A stretch of DNA of 64,000 nt from Trichoderma breve (lineage: Eukaryota > Ascomycota > Sordariomycetes > Hypocreales > Hypocreaceae). The notes beneath the pieces were generated by a model, which worked only from the letters and a program-made list of their open reading frames with translations, did not search any database and had not been told where the DNA came from. Positions 47,799 to 62,355 of this stretch are shown one piece after another. The stretch's first letter is position 1, and each line of letters begins with the position of its first letter. The stretch lies in NCBI RefSeq assembly GCF_028502605.1, contig NC_079235.1, forward strand, positions 1,550,001-1,614,000. Direction: 5' to 3'. The translations under genes and the position numbers were made by a program.

Positions 47799-49249
47799 TG
47801 ATGTTTTACGAAAAGCATTCTGGAGCGAGATCGCAGCATTTTCCTGCCCAGGCGTGCAAGCCTTGTTATGCGTGCGTGTTGTGATGAGCATGTGCGGTGC
47901 GATACGATGTTGATTTGGCGTTTTTTTATTTCTTTTCCTGCAATTTTCTTTCTCTTCTTTTTTCTCTTGTCTTTTCCCATCTCATCTCCTCATGGGTTGA
48001 AGCTACACAAGGCGTTTTGCTTGGGTTATATCAATGTTGTTTTGTTCACTTTTTATACGTTGAAGTAAAATGTTTCTGACGAATCTACGCTGGCGGTAAG
48101 TAGAGGATTACGTGCCAATGAATGAATGATGGCGAGCGAGAGATTTGGTTTTATTGGTTTCTCACATCTACTCTTGTTTTCTCTCATTATGAGTTTTTTT
48201 TTTTTTTACAATTGGATCTAAGGGAATAAAAGCTTGGGTTGATTTCTCTCTTGTATAGTCATGTTGACGCTGTGATGATATCCTATGACTGTTTGCATAC
48301 AATGTGACGATACATATACACTATTGTCTATTCCCATCGGCCAAGAAGGGAATCTACAACAACTATCTGCTCTGCCGCATCGTCAATCTGAGACATGCCC
48401 GCCATAATGGGGTACCGTCGCTTCTTTTTGCCTCTGCGCATGTGCCTGTAACAGTACATTCCCTCTTCCATGAACCCCCTCGCATGGCCCAAACATGGGG
48501 GGAAGCATGGGCTAGATCGCTCGGCTATCCCAGCGAGACGGAGCAACAACTCCATGTCCCGTTCTCTTCAGCCCCAGGCAAGAAGTACAGCAGTTCCTTG
48601 CAGGTATCCTCCATCCCTTCCCTTTCTCGCATGTCTATGTCTTGAGAAAAGGGAGGGAAAGGCGTACAGGTTAACTATACGAGTGAAATACATACAATAG
48701 AGATTGTCGCCCCCCGAACCCTGTCTCGCCGGGGGAGATACAATGTGTGGCGATTGTGTGTAGCAGAGAAAGAAAAAAAAAAGAAAGCTGGGTGCCTTGT
48801 TACTTTGTTGCTTGTCTTGTCTTGGTGTTACTGTTACCCCCCCTTCTTCTTTCTTATCCCGGAGAACTGAAGGGGGAGGGGGGAAGGATCTTTGCGGGCT
48901 ATGCTCGTGTATCGCATCGGGCTCAGATTGACGGGAGGGTGCATGTTGTGTGTGGACTGGGTTTGAGTTACGGGGGATGGATGGGATAGGATGAGATGAG
49001 ATGGTTTGATGAAGAGAGTAAAAATAGTTGATGTTTTGAGATGCAATATAAAGTTATAGGGTAGGTGGATGAAAGTCGTGTTGTTTCTCAGCATCTACTT
49101 ACAGATCTCACAATGTCATGGGCAATTTAAAAAGTACACTCGGTTAGGTAGTCTATACTTGAAGATTTGACGAGTTACAAAAGCGACTAAACCTGCAACC
49201 ACACCACACCATACACCCCCTCACCACCGAAAAGTTGGGTCGCACGACG

Positions 49250-49330
49250 TGTAAGAGAGGGAAAAAAAAAAGAAAAGACGAAGCAGAGAGAAAAAAAAAA
49301 AAAAAAGAAAAAAGAAAAAAAGAGAGCGAG
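49250..49330. repeat. A/G-rich low-complexity tract
   Basis: About 80 bases consisting almost only of A and G, with runs of up to 16 A. Simple sequence, not coding. Confidence 0.85.
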
Positions 49331-49931
49331 ACAATGGAGTCCCCTCCAGAATCCGGACCAAAAGAATACGGAGTTACAAATGACGTCCTTTTCGCCGAAT
49401 CCCAATGGCCGATCTGCTGGCGTGGTCAAACCCTCCTTGAATCCTTCAGGTTTTTCTATTCCCCCAACGCAATCTCCTTCTTCTTCTCTCTGTCTTGGTA
49501 CCGGTTACTTGCTACTTGTTTACGAGTACCCATACATACACCTTTTTATTGCCCGTCGGATTCTTTGACTCTCCAAGGTCTGGAAATAGACACTAATACC
49601 ATCACTACGGAATTCCCCATAGTTACGGACGGGATGTGCTTCTGCTCTCACCATGGCCATCTAGCACTTATTGATAGTCCCTTATTTATTTTCCCTTCCC
49701 TCGTCTCCTTCTGCTTTTGTGCTCTGAACTCGTACGAGCACTCCGTGGACACTCCAAGTGTGGCAGCTTAGCACCGCCTTGTAACCACTAAAATTCCTTT
49801 TTTTTCTTTCCTTCTTTTGGTCTTCGTAGTGGTGGGTTACTGTTACTCCAACATGTACTCATGGTGCCATGATATCATCCACATCATCAGTATCAAAATC
49901 CACCTCAGTGGGTGGTTCAGTACCTGTGTGC

Positions 49932-49967
49932 GTGTACCTGTATGTGTACCTGTATGTGTACCTGTAC
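49932..49967. repeat. Tandem 12-base repeat, three copies
   Basis: Three head-to-tail copies of GTGTACCTGTAT, the last differing only in its final base. It is part of the GTACCTGTA word family found throughout this region. Confidence 0.9.
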
Positions 49968-52900
49968 CTGTTGCCTCCCCCTCTCCAGGCCGCGCACCAA
50001 GTCGTGCCAAACAATTGAAGCATCGACTTACAGCGCCATCAGTGCCAGCCAAGCGCTAAATGTCACCGCTAGTGTCCCGTTACGGGGTCAACATCACTAA
50101 CCCGCCTCGCCCAACTGTAGGTACCTGGTACCTATCCTCCGTCGTCGTCTTGTTTTCACCCATTGGTCCCTTGTTAGTTAGTGCTTTGCTCGCCTCTGCT
50201 CTTCTTCTCTCTGCACGTCTTTGCTTTTTATAACGCACAGCGAATTGCCGTTCCCTTTTCCGTCACCGCGTTTGCCTCTCTTATTACCCGCCTGCAAGCC
50301 TGTTTTCCTCTCCTTCGTTTCCCAGCCCCCAATTATTGACCTTTCCCCTCCTCTTGGAATGTCACCACTGCCGCGAAGTTGCAAGTCGCTGCCAGCAGAT
50401 GGCTCGAAACTTTACCAGCACGTCTAAATGGCACACTGACAAGCTGCCAGGCCCCCCTTGACCACACATCTGCACACGTAGTATTAGCAGTACTCCATGT
50501 AAACTCGTCCTTGTCCTTGTAGAGGGTACGCATTGCTGTCAGCTCTTGACCCCAGCTCCTGGACAGCAAAGCAGGTACCAAGTACCCGTATGAATACTCG
50601 CCCGGACCGCTGCGACACCCCACGCCGCCACCGTCTCTTGTCTCCCCAGCGAGGCACAAGTATCGTCTACCTGGGCAGGGGGTGTGGTTTGGACAAAAAT
50701 CCTTCCAGGCCCCCCGCGCCCCTTTTCCCAGCCCTCGCTCTCTCCACCAAACCCACCCACACCCCCTTAATCTGTGCAGTTCATTCAGACGCGGAGCAAA
50801 AGGGAATCTCACTACTTCTGTCCTGGACCGCCGACCGGCTTCCTGTCTGCTTGTTCCCGGCCGCGTCGTGGCGGTTTGCTTTTGCCTTCTACGACGCCTG
50901 TATTCTGTATTAGTGCTAGGTAGTATCAATACCGGTACTTGTACATGTACGAGTATGTACCAGTGTCTGTCGACTCCCTGGGTCGCACGTCGTGGCATGG
51001 GCATGGAGTCTAATAATATGCACTGGACATCTGCCAAAGCTCACCCGTTAGCATCGGCCCACACTCTCCCCTGCCCGACAGTGCAAGGGGAGTGAAGAAC
51101 AAGTCTAGAAGAGTAGAAGCAAGCTGTGTGCAAACAGGCGGTAACAGATGCTGGCAGTACTGCACTCGTAATGCTGCTGCTCTGTATGGACAGTACGAGC
51201 ACAAGAGTTCATGTTGGACTCATGAAAGGGTAGCTGCGGTTTAGCATGCTCGTACAAGTACTAGCATTCGCCAGTATTTGCGGTGGTATGCCGCTTGTAC
51301 CACTTTGTTCCTAGTAGACTCCTGTTAGCCTCACATGATGCTGTCGCATGTGTTCTCCCATGTGCGCATACACACACACACATACCGCATGTACTGTATG
51401 TACTACCTGCAAAAAGGCAAACCAACACGGCACGCGGAAATACGCACTCCTACCCAGACTGCCGTATCCTGTACTGTACTTACTTTGTCCCTATTCATCA
51501 AAGCAGAGAGGCTTCAGTGTCAAACCCCGGAACACGCCGGTGCTCTCTCCCCTGCCCTGTCCTGCGCTTATTCCAGCCTCCATGGCTTGGTAAGTCAAAG
51601 ACCATCAATCCCATTCTTCATCGTTTGTGGCTCAAGCGCGTACCTAGTAGCTGGGTTAACAGAGTACAAGACGACTGTTGAGCATCTTTTCTGATTTGTA
51701 CAAAGTACAGTACCTTGACGAGTATTTCCATACTCCAACCACCAGCCCCTCTTTCAAAAAGTTCCTCCAGAGCATTACCAATCACGCGAATTGTCCAGCT
51801 CCAAACTTTAACTATGCGCTCATTTGTCCTTCTGCTTGCGGGTTTTTTCTTCTCTTGTGCCCTTATACTGCCATATCAAATTTCCCCAATGACGGCCGAG
51901 TATAGTAGCCCCCACCCCCTTCATCACCATCTCACCGTGCAAGAAAGAACCGGACCAATGAGCCATGTGCCAGGTTGACGCGGAGCCTGCTTTAGTTGAT
52001 ATGGTGGGACGCGTTCTTTTCACAAGAGGGGGCAGATGAAGACGTTTGAAAGTTGATATTGATGGGCGGTGGGTAGCTGGTACCTAGCGTAAGCCACTTG
52101 ATAGCACCAAAAGGTTTTTACATTGCTAATGTCATATGTACTCGTACTTGACATGAGTAACGGGGATCGGCGGGCCGTTGCGGTGCCCATGCATAATAAT
52201 AACATGTCAGGACGTATGATTAGTCTTGGAGCTATCAAACGCCGCTAAAAGAGAGGAAAGAATAAGTAAGTACTCGTACTGTAGAAAATTGGACGAAGAA
52301 AGGAGAAGTTGAAAAAGTGGGTGAAAATATGAATGCCCACTCCGTATTGCTCTACTCGGCGAAATAGCAACAATACCACTTCGTGCCCTCTGATAAGGCG
52401 TGGCTGCTCTTCAAGACTCCTGTTTTGGAACTTGTCATATGCCATCGGATCGTCAGTCGTGGCGGACAACAGGGCATGCTGACCGTCGGTAACGGAGCGA
52501 AGCTGATTCCGAGGTGAGAAGCGTCAAGTCTCCGTTAGTCCTCAAAGGCACAACTCGCGCCAGCAGCAGCAGGCTAACTCGTTGCGGCGAGAGTGCACGC
52601 TTCTCTCTCCACTGTACCGTGGCGAATGGTGCCCTGGTCACGATGACATACACGCGGCTGCAGCCGTGCTGGCCGTCTTACCTCCCCACGAAGATTAGCA
52701 GGGAGTTTCGGATGCAAGAAGGGATGCCTCTTGACGGGTGCAGTGGGCGTGCTGCAGAGGGTGTAGCCCAATGCGTCCGGGCCGCTTGCTGTCTGGCAGG
52801 GGATGCAGACTTCTCAGCAAGATGACTGGGAAAGGCTCCATGCACGTAGAAAGTTGCTGGTGGTGGTATTGCAGCGACCCCCGCCGTTACCCTGTTCGTT

Positions 52901-54725
52901 TTAGGGTAGATATATTGGATAGGGGTCGGTCCTGGGGGCAGAGTTGGGAGATCTCTTACCCACTTCGTCCTCCAACAAGCTCCCTTGGTACTTACCGGAA
53001 CTCCATACAGTACATGGCCCCATATGGTACGGAGTGCTTCTCCAACTTTCTTCTTGGATTTACTGAAAGTGATTTCGACAAGAAGCTCGTGTGCCTGGCA
53101 TAGCGGGTTTAACTCCATCGAAATCTCAGGGTTGTAGCATGAACTAGGAGAGCGAGGATGGGGTATGTGTACTCACAATGAAAAGCAGACCAGAGTTGCT
53201 GTACGAAGCCTATTGGTACTTGCTGGTCGCCGATACACCTATGGCTCAATTGCCATAGAGCAAAGTGTTCTTTATAGATACGACGTATACTTATGAGGTA
53301 ACAGATACCCCCCTTCAAGGTCAGCGAGTGATACTGCTGGGAGATTGATGTGCCCAGCACATACTCGTATACAAGTACAGCCGCTTAGAGAAAACTGCCA
53401 CAACACTGCAGCTGCGAATCATGTGCATTGCCAGATATGCCAACTCACATGTGTATGCAGTGCCACTCCGTATGCAATAACTTTCTCGAAGCTCACCGGC
53501 TCACCGCTACCTTGAGGCTCAGAGCCAGGGAAGACGCGGAGCTGAGGCGGGGACATGTCAGGCCACTGTCACATTTGGCAGTTGTAGAGCCCAAGTGTAC
53601 CGGTACCTATCTACCAAGTTTAGCATCTGTAAATACCAGGTAAGTACTCGTAGTAGCCAGAGTGATCTGTCATATAACGCAGGTGGTGAATCAACGCCGC
53701 CTACGGAGTACTAGAAGTAATACTCCGCAGTGCCCGTACCTGTATGCATATTTTACTCTCGACCTAAGGACACGAACCGTGCCTAGCCAACGGCTGCAGG
53801 TGGACGACGATATTAGTGCCTGGATGCCATGCATCGCAAACGCGTTCTAGGGGTTGGGCTGGCTTGGAACTGAGAACGGCCAGTTCTCTGCGCGGATCTG
53901 TTGCTGGGATGCCCCAAACTGAGAGCCAGCCCAGTGTAAAACAACGGTCCCGCAAGAAGGAACCGGTTCATTCTGCTTGCTTCACTTGCTTGACCTGCCG
54001 TTGAGCACCGAGTATCGTACATGGAAATATCCGGAAGCTTTGAGTTAGGCACTCCCACGACCAATCGCTTCAGTAGCATGCTTGGAGGAGCATATACATG
54101 GGTATGCATATTGACCTCCCATCTCGGCTTGAATCCGCCCAAGCCAAGCAACATCATCTGCAAGCACGAACCACATGGTACAGAATAACACTGCCATTTG
54201 GAGAATGCTCCGATGTTGGAGAGGAATGGCAAGCGAGGGCAACGCACAGCGAATCTTGGCATGATGCCCGACTCCACGAGACCTCGGCAGAGCCAAAGAA
54301 AGCTGCTTATGTGGTCAGAGGAATATCCATGTAATAAGTCCTGGGAGACAGTGAACAGCGTCTGACCGCCATATGCGAGGTAACGCAGGTTTGGATGACA
54401 TGAAGCGCGTGGCAGATGGAAGCGGGAAAACACCAGCGAGACCGGTAGCTATTACCTGGCGCAAGATGATGACTGGTTCCAACCGTTGGAACAATGTACC
54501 TGGTGTAAGTACGGCGTTCAATCGGCCTGCAACGCTTGCCTGTTTAATCGTGTACATGGCTTCGAATGAGAAGGCCTGTCTCCCCTCCTGCAGGCAGTGA
54601 CCGGAGAGCCGGAAAGTCCTCCTAGCTCCCATCTCCCGCATGCAGCTAATAGATTCAGTAACATCCAAAGCAGGTAGCGCTGCAGCGACAATTCTCGCGT
54701 GTAGACATGAAAGTACCTGGCAGAG

Positions 54726-54751
54726 TACTGGTACATGCGCATGTACCAGTA
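54726..54751. repeat. Perfect 26-bp palindrome
   Basis: The two halves are exact reverse complements with no spacer (centre GCGC; arms start TACTGGTACAT). It is flanked by further GTACT words. It could extrude as a cruciform or bind a dimeric protein. Confidence 0.9.
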
Positions 54752-54800
54752 GTACTCATGCACCGTCATGCACTGAAGACGAGACGAAGAAGAGAGAAAA

Positions 54801-54816
54801 GGGGGGGGGGGGGGGG
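54801..54816. repeat. Run of 16 G
   Basis: An uninterrupted guanine homopolymer preceded by AGAGAGAAAA. It could form a quadruplex or be length-variable. Confidence 0.9.
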
Positions 54817-55169
54817 TGACCACAATAAGCCGTGCAGACGGCGAACTTGCGGGATGGGGCTGTTTCTTTTTTGGGGGCCGTTTCTGCAACACGATTAAAG
54901 AGCCTCCGGCGGTCTTGTGACGACTGTTGTTGCTTTGGTAATGCTGAGTTTCCTTGACCGACATCATGTTACATCTCAACAACGGCGATCGGCCAATCTG
55001 CATCCATGCCTCGGAGTATCCACTACTTGTGATAGCTCTTATTAGCCATTATCAAAACCACTCTCTGCTTGGCCAAGAAATCGGCACTTGATACGGAGGA
55101 TTGTACGGAGGATGGGCATGCAAACCGTCCTGCCTAGTAGAATTATGGCTAGGCGACAAAACGGTGAAG

Positions 55170-55189
55170 ACTCTGTACTCGTACAGAGT
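55170..55189. repeat. Inverted repeat with 2-base centre
   Basis: Nine-base arms (ACTCTGTAC / GTACAGAGT) flank TC, again containing the TACTCGTA word at the centre. Confidence 0.85.
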
Positions 55190-58100
55190 ACCAGTTCCGC
55201 ACAGGCCTGTCTTTACGAGCACTTACCTATACAGTAGAGGCACACAAGAGCCATTGATTCTAACAGCGCCCTCTTCAAGGAGATATGTTGCCTTGTCTTG
55301 TGCCTGTAAATCGTCAGTATGAATCACCGGGGCTGAGTACATGTAGACGCAATATCTCCAGGCAATGCCTCTGGCCACTCACTCAGGGTTGTGTCTCATA
55401 CAAGTACAGCAGCTATCAGCAATTTCGAATCGTCCACAACGCATGTGCCAACTTTTGAGTCGCGCACCCGTCTGGTTGAGCTACTGGTACCAACTCGTAC
55501 GCGATGGCCGGATGCTACGCCGTATTAGAAAACCCGCATCGCCGTGATTGTCCGCCAATCGAAGGTTGAATTTGCCAGGGACATCTGCTCCGTCAGACCT
55601 GGCAGGATCGGGCATCGCGTGGTGGAGTAGCTCGAGACGTGAGATGAAATGTCAGCTATTGTGGTGTAGCGCCATGTTAAAGGTTTCTCGTGTTTAAAAT
55701 TTGAGCCCACTAAGCTTAGAGCAAACGCAATAACGCTCGGATATACTGCATGCCGCACTCCCGTACCTACCTCTACGAGTAGAAGCGCGAGGTACGAATA
55801 ATCAAACGTACGTAACTCTTCAAGGTTGCTCATTGCCTCGAAGGCTCTTGCCATGTTACAGGTATCATACGCCACGTCAAGTATCTACCTCTTGCCTTGA
55901 TGCTAGTGGTACCTTCTTCTGTCGGCGACCAAGTGTACTACCCAGTACTGCCTGGGTATCTCCAAACCCCCGATTATCCAAGTAATTGGTACCTAGTAGT
56001 TATCCGAACTCTGGTACTATTGTGTACTTGGAGAAGAGGCAAGATAAGGAATTTATATCCTTTTTGTAGGTACTTTGTTCTCCAGTTCCTTGCTCCAGGT
56101 AGGTGCCGACGAGTTATCGTTGAAATGAACTGCCGCGACAACATACGTAGTAGCACCTACCTTGTTTACTAGGTACCTTAGTATAGAGAATGGTAACGCC
56201 GCAGCCATATAAATCAAGAGACTGCAATCAGCGAATCATCACAACCATTCTACCAACTGCTCATCCACGGAAAAGGTAGCTCGAAATTGGTGATTGAAGT
56301 GCCTCGATTATCCGCACAGGTCAATGCCAAGCAATTCGGCTCAATTCCAGAGAACTTTTGAGACTCTGGATGGAGCAGCACATGGTCGGCGACTTGACGA
56401 TACTTACAATGAGCGGTAAACGGTGCAGCATGCATGAAGCGTCTTACATACGTGTACCTACGCACATGTACCTGTAGGTAGAGCAATCGGCGCTCTGGTG
56501 ACCTGCTAATGGCAATACTAACCTCCAAACAAGTGCTAACCTCGCAACCTCAGACTGCTCGAGTCCTAGAGAGGCAGCGCTCAAGCACTAACTTTGTCAA
56601 TCATTCCACCAAAAAAGATGTCGAAGAATAAGCGCTTGTCACAATTCAAGTGTCCTGATGTGACCTCCCAGAGAGCTACTGGGCGCCTATTGTCTCAACT
56701 AAACAAGTGCAAGCCTAAAGAACAAAGCCACGTTCAGATGGCCCGGCGGACTGGTCTCTTCCGTGGGGCCGGAAAGCCCTTGCCGGAAACCATGTCGCCA
56801 CGAATCTTCTACCGAAGCACACCCACAGCGGCCGAAGATCCCTGCTCACACCCTTCTTGTCTCCTCCCTGCCTTAGCGAACAGGCGTTAATAGGTGCACC
56901 AAGTACTCGCATGTACCTGTATCTTTTTGTGTCTACAGGTGAGCAGTACGAGTACACGTATCAACCAACACAACATCAAGTATGTACAACTCGCGATGTG
57001 TGGAGCCGGAATGGCACGCTGAATCATGCGGTGTTGAAGAGCAGTGATCCAGAGGGCAGACTTACCCGGTAAAGATATCTCGTGGAGAGAGGGGAAAGGG
57101 GATGAAGAAGTGGCATGACATGAGTATTTTCGAGGTTACGTTACCAAGGTACCAAGTCACTGACCGTGTTGCTGGTGAAGGAAATTGTCTGCGCTGGACA
57201 CACTACCTATTCGTCTATCGTATCTACTGCCTGTGTCGCCATACTTGTGGTTTATGGAGGTACGAAATGCTGCAGCGAGAGCCACGACACATTGGACTTC
57301 TGGTAAGCGCAGACAGATTCGCCGGGGAGATCCCATAGCCCGCTCCCCGTACCGCGGTTGAGATCCTTGGAGCCTGCTTCTACACAAGCCGCGCGGTAGG
57401 GATACGAGTAGATGGAATGAAATGGCCCATCAGTATTCCCATCAGTACTCCGCACCAACCGCCTATCTTCACTGGGCCAAGCCAGGGGCGACCGAAGCGG
57501 CGTCGATGAGCAGCATCTGCCGTTCTAGGATGACCACTGCTTGTGCTCCAGCCTCGCGCAAGGACGTCGACATGGCGCTTACCGCCATTGAGAGCAGCCG
57601 ATGACATGGTTGCCTGCGGGCCTGCACAAGAATATGCCGGCGTTATTGATTGGCAGTAAGCATGTTCTATTTGGCTTCCATCGAGGTCACCATTGTCGCC
57701 ATCATCTTTCTACGTGCATTGTAAAAGTCCGTCAACCAGACGCTTTGCTCTTTGCAGAGGACTTAAACGTTACAGGAACTAAGATCTCACCGCTAACCCT
57801 TACTCAACAGGTCGAGTCCAGATAAGTATAGGCAGTTACTCATCCACGCCCTCGCAAGAGATAGTATCATTGGCCCCTATTCTTTAGTTGACCTACCATC
57901 GCAGCTGGATATCGCGTCAGAGCTGGATTATCTCACCCCTCATAAAAGATCTCGCACCGGATGAATTGAAATCGACGATTGCCGGCTGCAAAAACAACAG
58001 TAGCGCCGCGACTGAGCCGCAACCAAAACGGTCATTTGGCCGAAACTTGCGAATCGGCTGGCCAGTACCTCTCCACCTGCAAAAGGACATGCATCTCCAA

Positions 58101-61100
58101 TGATGGCTAGTGGAATATTCAGCCTGAAGAAGAGTTAACCAAGGGAATATCAGTCGCTGAACGTGTCAAGACATTGCCCCTTAACACCGAAGGCGGCGTC
58201 GAGCAATAGTTATTTCCTGTTTTAGTTGTGCGAATGACATGCCTGCAGTCGGCATCTCCGGACATTGTCAGTATGATTTCACCGACGTCGTACGTGTAGT
58301 TGCATCAACGACTTGAAAGGGTACTTGCCAGAGTACGAGTACATTGTAATACTGCACTGGCATCTGAAGAGCCCATTCCCTCTGCAGTAAGGGCTCGATG
58401 AGATTAACGGCTATGGCGAGGTTGACGATTACTCGTACACTGGTAACGCCGTCTGAGGAAGCAAAGTCGCCGTTTCAACCGCAGTCTTGGCGCTGACATA
58501 TTTTCTGGTTCGGAGCGTCGCTTTAACCACGAAGCGCGGATCGCCACGGCGTGAGATGTTGAGATGACTGAGCCATGGTTTCACAGGTTGGTACGGATGT
58601 ACCACTACCAATGCATTGATTCTACCTTGCCTACTACTAATTCTCCATTAGCAGGTGGTAGTGGTATTCTCGCCTAGGACATCCAGGGTCTTTGATGAAG
58701 AGAGATCTCGAGTTTCTAGAAGCGTGCCCAAGATCCTTCTCTTGGACCCTCAGAGAAAAAAAATACATGCAGCCTACGCAGGATGCGGAGTACCTTGAAC
58801 TTTGATCAAAGCGCTGCGGGAAGAGAGATGCAAAGTACCAAATACTGCGCCGTGTGTACTGCACTGGGGGCCATGCGACAGACAGCATGGGAAGGGGTAG
58901 AGAGGACCCTCGTATCTTCTCCGCGCTAGGAGAGGCAGCAGTGACCAGGAGCCCCCCCCCTGCCAGCCGAGCTTGAGATTCCACAAGGGACGAGCAAGGA
59001 TTTCCCTCTCCATCGACCAAATGGCTGGACTCTGTCCATCCCGGTCTGCCGTTCGGCCGCATATCCGCCAGTCTCTGGCCGCTCCAAATCCCTGCAGCGA
59101 GCACGCGTATTGCACCGTCCTGTGTCGACAACTCTAAAGATGTCCGTGCCATGGGGGATGACGACGGAGTCGAGCTCCGAGAAGCATACGCTTATACCCC
59201 GAGATTTGTCGACTCAAGGACCTCCTTGAACGAGCATAATCCATGGAGCTTGAGCATTAAGCGCGTCGGCCCTTAGCGGACCAATTCGGTAGCAAGCGGC
59301 TTTTGCGATTGATGACGCCCCCCGTGCACGGGCAAGCCGCCAGAGGGACAAGCTGCAAGATCAGAGAAGACCGTGGACGTCGCTGCGAATTCCGCCGGGG
59401 ACAAACCGGAGTCTGAGGGAGATTGTCCCGGCTTCTCCCCATCTGACCGCTCCGCCCAATGCAGTGTACGAAAAGGTATACTCCGTCATGATAGAGACGT
59501 GCTGCTGTGCGGCCATTGACTGGTATTAGGAATCCGGACAGGCTATCCACTTATGACCCCTCGTTGCCGCATCGGAAAGTGATATGCCGCTGCTACCACA
59601 GATGAGATGCGCAACGAAGGAAGAAGGCTGGATGGATCTTAGACGATCTCACGAAGTCTGGTGCGAACAGGCATGCGCATCTGGAGAGGGTTGACTGCCT
59701 GTCAATGATCCTGGGCGGCGCCAACGGTGTCTAGGCCCATTGATCTTAGTGGCATTCCATGTTTCCACGTGCATCAGCCTCCTCACCCTGCAGCCAGCAA
59801 AGCTGTCTTTCTGCGAGTCAAAGAACACCACGGCCACTCGTCGCCGGCGGATACAGCAAAGCCCTAGCGTAACACGTTACGTTTAGGTACTCGGTTCTAC
59901 TCCGTACTCGTACAGTCGAGAATATCTCGCACGAGTGGGCAAAGGAAAAATTTTTACCGCCTTATTCTGTGTCTGCTGCGGACGATTCAAAAGGAAATTA
60001 AAAATGTGTCATTTTGCCTTAGTGGCATTTGGACGTGCTAAGGCAGGTAGCAGCGGCACTAGTTGGATTTATGCGGCTACGAGAGGGTTGCTGTCCTCCG
60101 CATCTGCGCCGAATTGAGGCGGCAGAAGTGAGTCCGGGCCCCTCATCTCGTGCCACTTCATCATGAGAGCTCTGCTAAGCATGAGAAACTATGAACCTTG
60201 TGGAACACCACAATTTCCTCGTTCAAGTCTTGGCACCCGCCCGCCCTTTTACTTGGGAAAACGCCACACACACGCCCAGCCGGTGCAGTGCTTCGGACAC
60301 GAACTACTATTAATAACCAAAAAAATCGTTTACTTGCCTCGCCCCTACGGGCGGCGTCAGTGCCACCGCATTGATTTGCTAGCTCAAACGTCGACCCAAT
60401 GTTCTTCGCTGAAGAGAACCAGACAAACAAAGAGGAAAAGAAGTAGGGACGAAAGAGGAGGCCTCTGCCCCCCAACGGCAGACGCGCATCGGGCTAAGCA
60501 AGAAATGCGGCAGCCATCTTGGACTTCCGTCGACTAACCATAGTACACTATCGTGAACTTGACGACGCAAGGTACGGAATGACCTATAGAGAAGAGTCGG
60601 TATTGCCGCTTGCTTTGTTTGCTCATCCCATGCACGCAGACAAAAAATCTTTAGTCCAGGCGGCTGGTCCGGCCCGTTTGGTACAATGTGGGTATTCTGA
60701 GAGGGACCGAACCGCGACTAAACTGCGAGAGGTTCTCCGCAGCCACGACAGAAACGGAAATTGACAAGAGTGGACATGCTCGATTGGCAAATGGTTTACC
60801 AAGCCGCGATGCTCCTCTTGACAAGCACTTTGTTCGAAACATAGGTACCAAACAATAGGATCACAATCAACTGAGAGAGGGCGTAGGATATTAGCATTAC
60901 CGCTGCCATTACCCTTTGGGCGTTGCACCTGCAAAGTATCTTTGCGACTGGATACCAAATAAAATACCAATTCGCATTAACAATGTCCTCAGCTCATTAC
61001 GCCTGTGGCAGCTGTGCAACATGCGTATTGTAAGCCGCTTGCAACAAAGCAGCAGTCAGCACTGCAGAGGTGGCTACCGCTGCCACCAAGGACAGAGGAT

Positions 61101-62339
61101 GAAATCATAAAGCTAAGGAGAAACAGGCAATCATCTACTCAAGACGCCAAGCCGGGCTCAATATCGACACGCATCGGCACGAGGTCAATTACAAATGTTG
61201 CGCAGATATTCCTCACACAAGCAGGCTTTGACACATGTCCCAGGCCAATGGAAGTTGGAGACGAGAGGTCGACGACTCCACGCCACCTCCCACGCGCCGT
61301 ATCCGAAAAGCAGCATGTACCTTTCCATACAAATTAATATCGCGGCCTACTTGTGTAGGACTTGTCTATTCTACACTGCTTGGCTGCTATGTCCCACGAA
61401 GGGAGGCCCCACGGTCAATCTGCCTAGAGTGGCGTGGTGAAGACTTTCGTAGAGCAGTTTCTATTCCTGGATAGCCATGCCGGGACATGCGGCTTAGGCA
61501 TTGCTCAGCGTGACGCCTCTCAACCGACTTGAGCACGATGATACTACTCGTACTGCCACCACTACATGTTCAAGCGCTGTTATTGATATGGCATCGCCAT
61601 TGCGCGACACATGGACCAGCCTCCAGGTACCTGTATCTTTAATCGTCTGTACGGAGCAGACACTGCCAAAATCGGACAGTCGCAGTTTTGACTTGCAAGC
61701 ATCTTGCCGCACCTTGACCAGGGCTTTAGTGCTGACCAAGTCGACTAACCATTTGGCAGGTCTTTCTTCCTGGACCGTTCCATCCTTGCTCTCCACCATC
61801 ATGTCCAAAAGAAACGACCTAGCCAGATTAGAATCCTGCTACGACGTTTTATGCGCTTGGCCTTTGGAGAAAGCAAGATTGGTACAAGCAATGGCACAAG
61901 GAACTTCCTCATACCTGAGTGTCTCTAAACATCATTCTTAGCAGGACTGTTGGTATTGGGGAGGCAGCGTCTCCAGGCTACAGGCAGCGTTTGTCCTGGA
62001 CTTTTGAGAAAAAAAGAGCAAATGCTACGTGACTAGCTGGTGAGCTCTATCCGTTCTTAGCATACACCCAAGCCGATCGATATACCACTGTTCCTTTTAG
62101 TACATGTACGATACTGCTGCTAGCATCACCAATGCTTTGTAGAGCACCCCTGTTCAGGTCTTTAAGCCGAAGCGTGAGTGCCGATGCCTCGGAATCGCCC
62201 GCCTCCCAGGGTAAAAGGGGCCAGCACCAAGCCTGCGCGGTACGAGTACAGTACGGGTACAGCGCTGAGGAGCAAAGACGACGGGAGGTATTTTGCCCGG
62301 ACCAGGTACCTGTACTCCGGCCCGCCAGAGAAGGTACCT

Positions 62340-62355
62340 GTACGAGTACTCGTAC
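62340..62355. repeat. Perfect 16-bp palindrome GTACGAGTACTCGTAC
   Basis: It consists of TACGAGTA and its reverse complement TACTCGTA fused, and is immediately preceded by GGTACCT. It is the clearest copy of the word family seen across the desert. Confidence 0.9.

Noticed and set aside
50333..51037. 234-codon minus-strand frame in the gene desert
   Set aside because: No domain, odd composition, overlapped by several other open frames of similar length; likely chance.
53813..54433. 206-codon minus-strand frame in the gene desert
   Set aside because: No recognisable motif, no leader or intron pattern; likely chance.
58637..59152. 171-codon minus-strand frame
   Set aside because: No recognisable motif and overlapped by another frame; not enough to call a gene.
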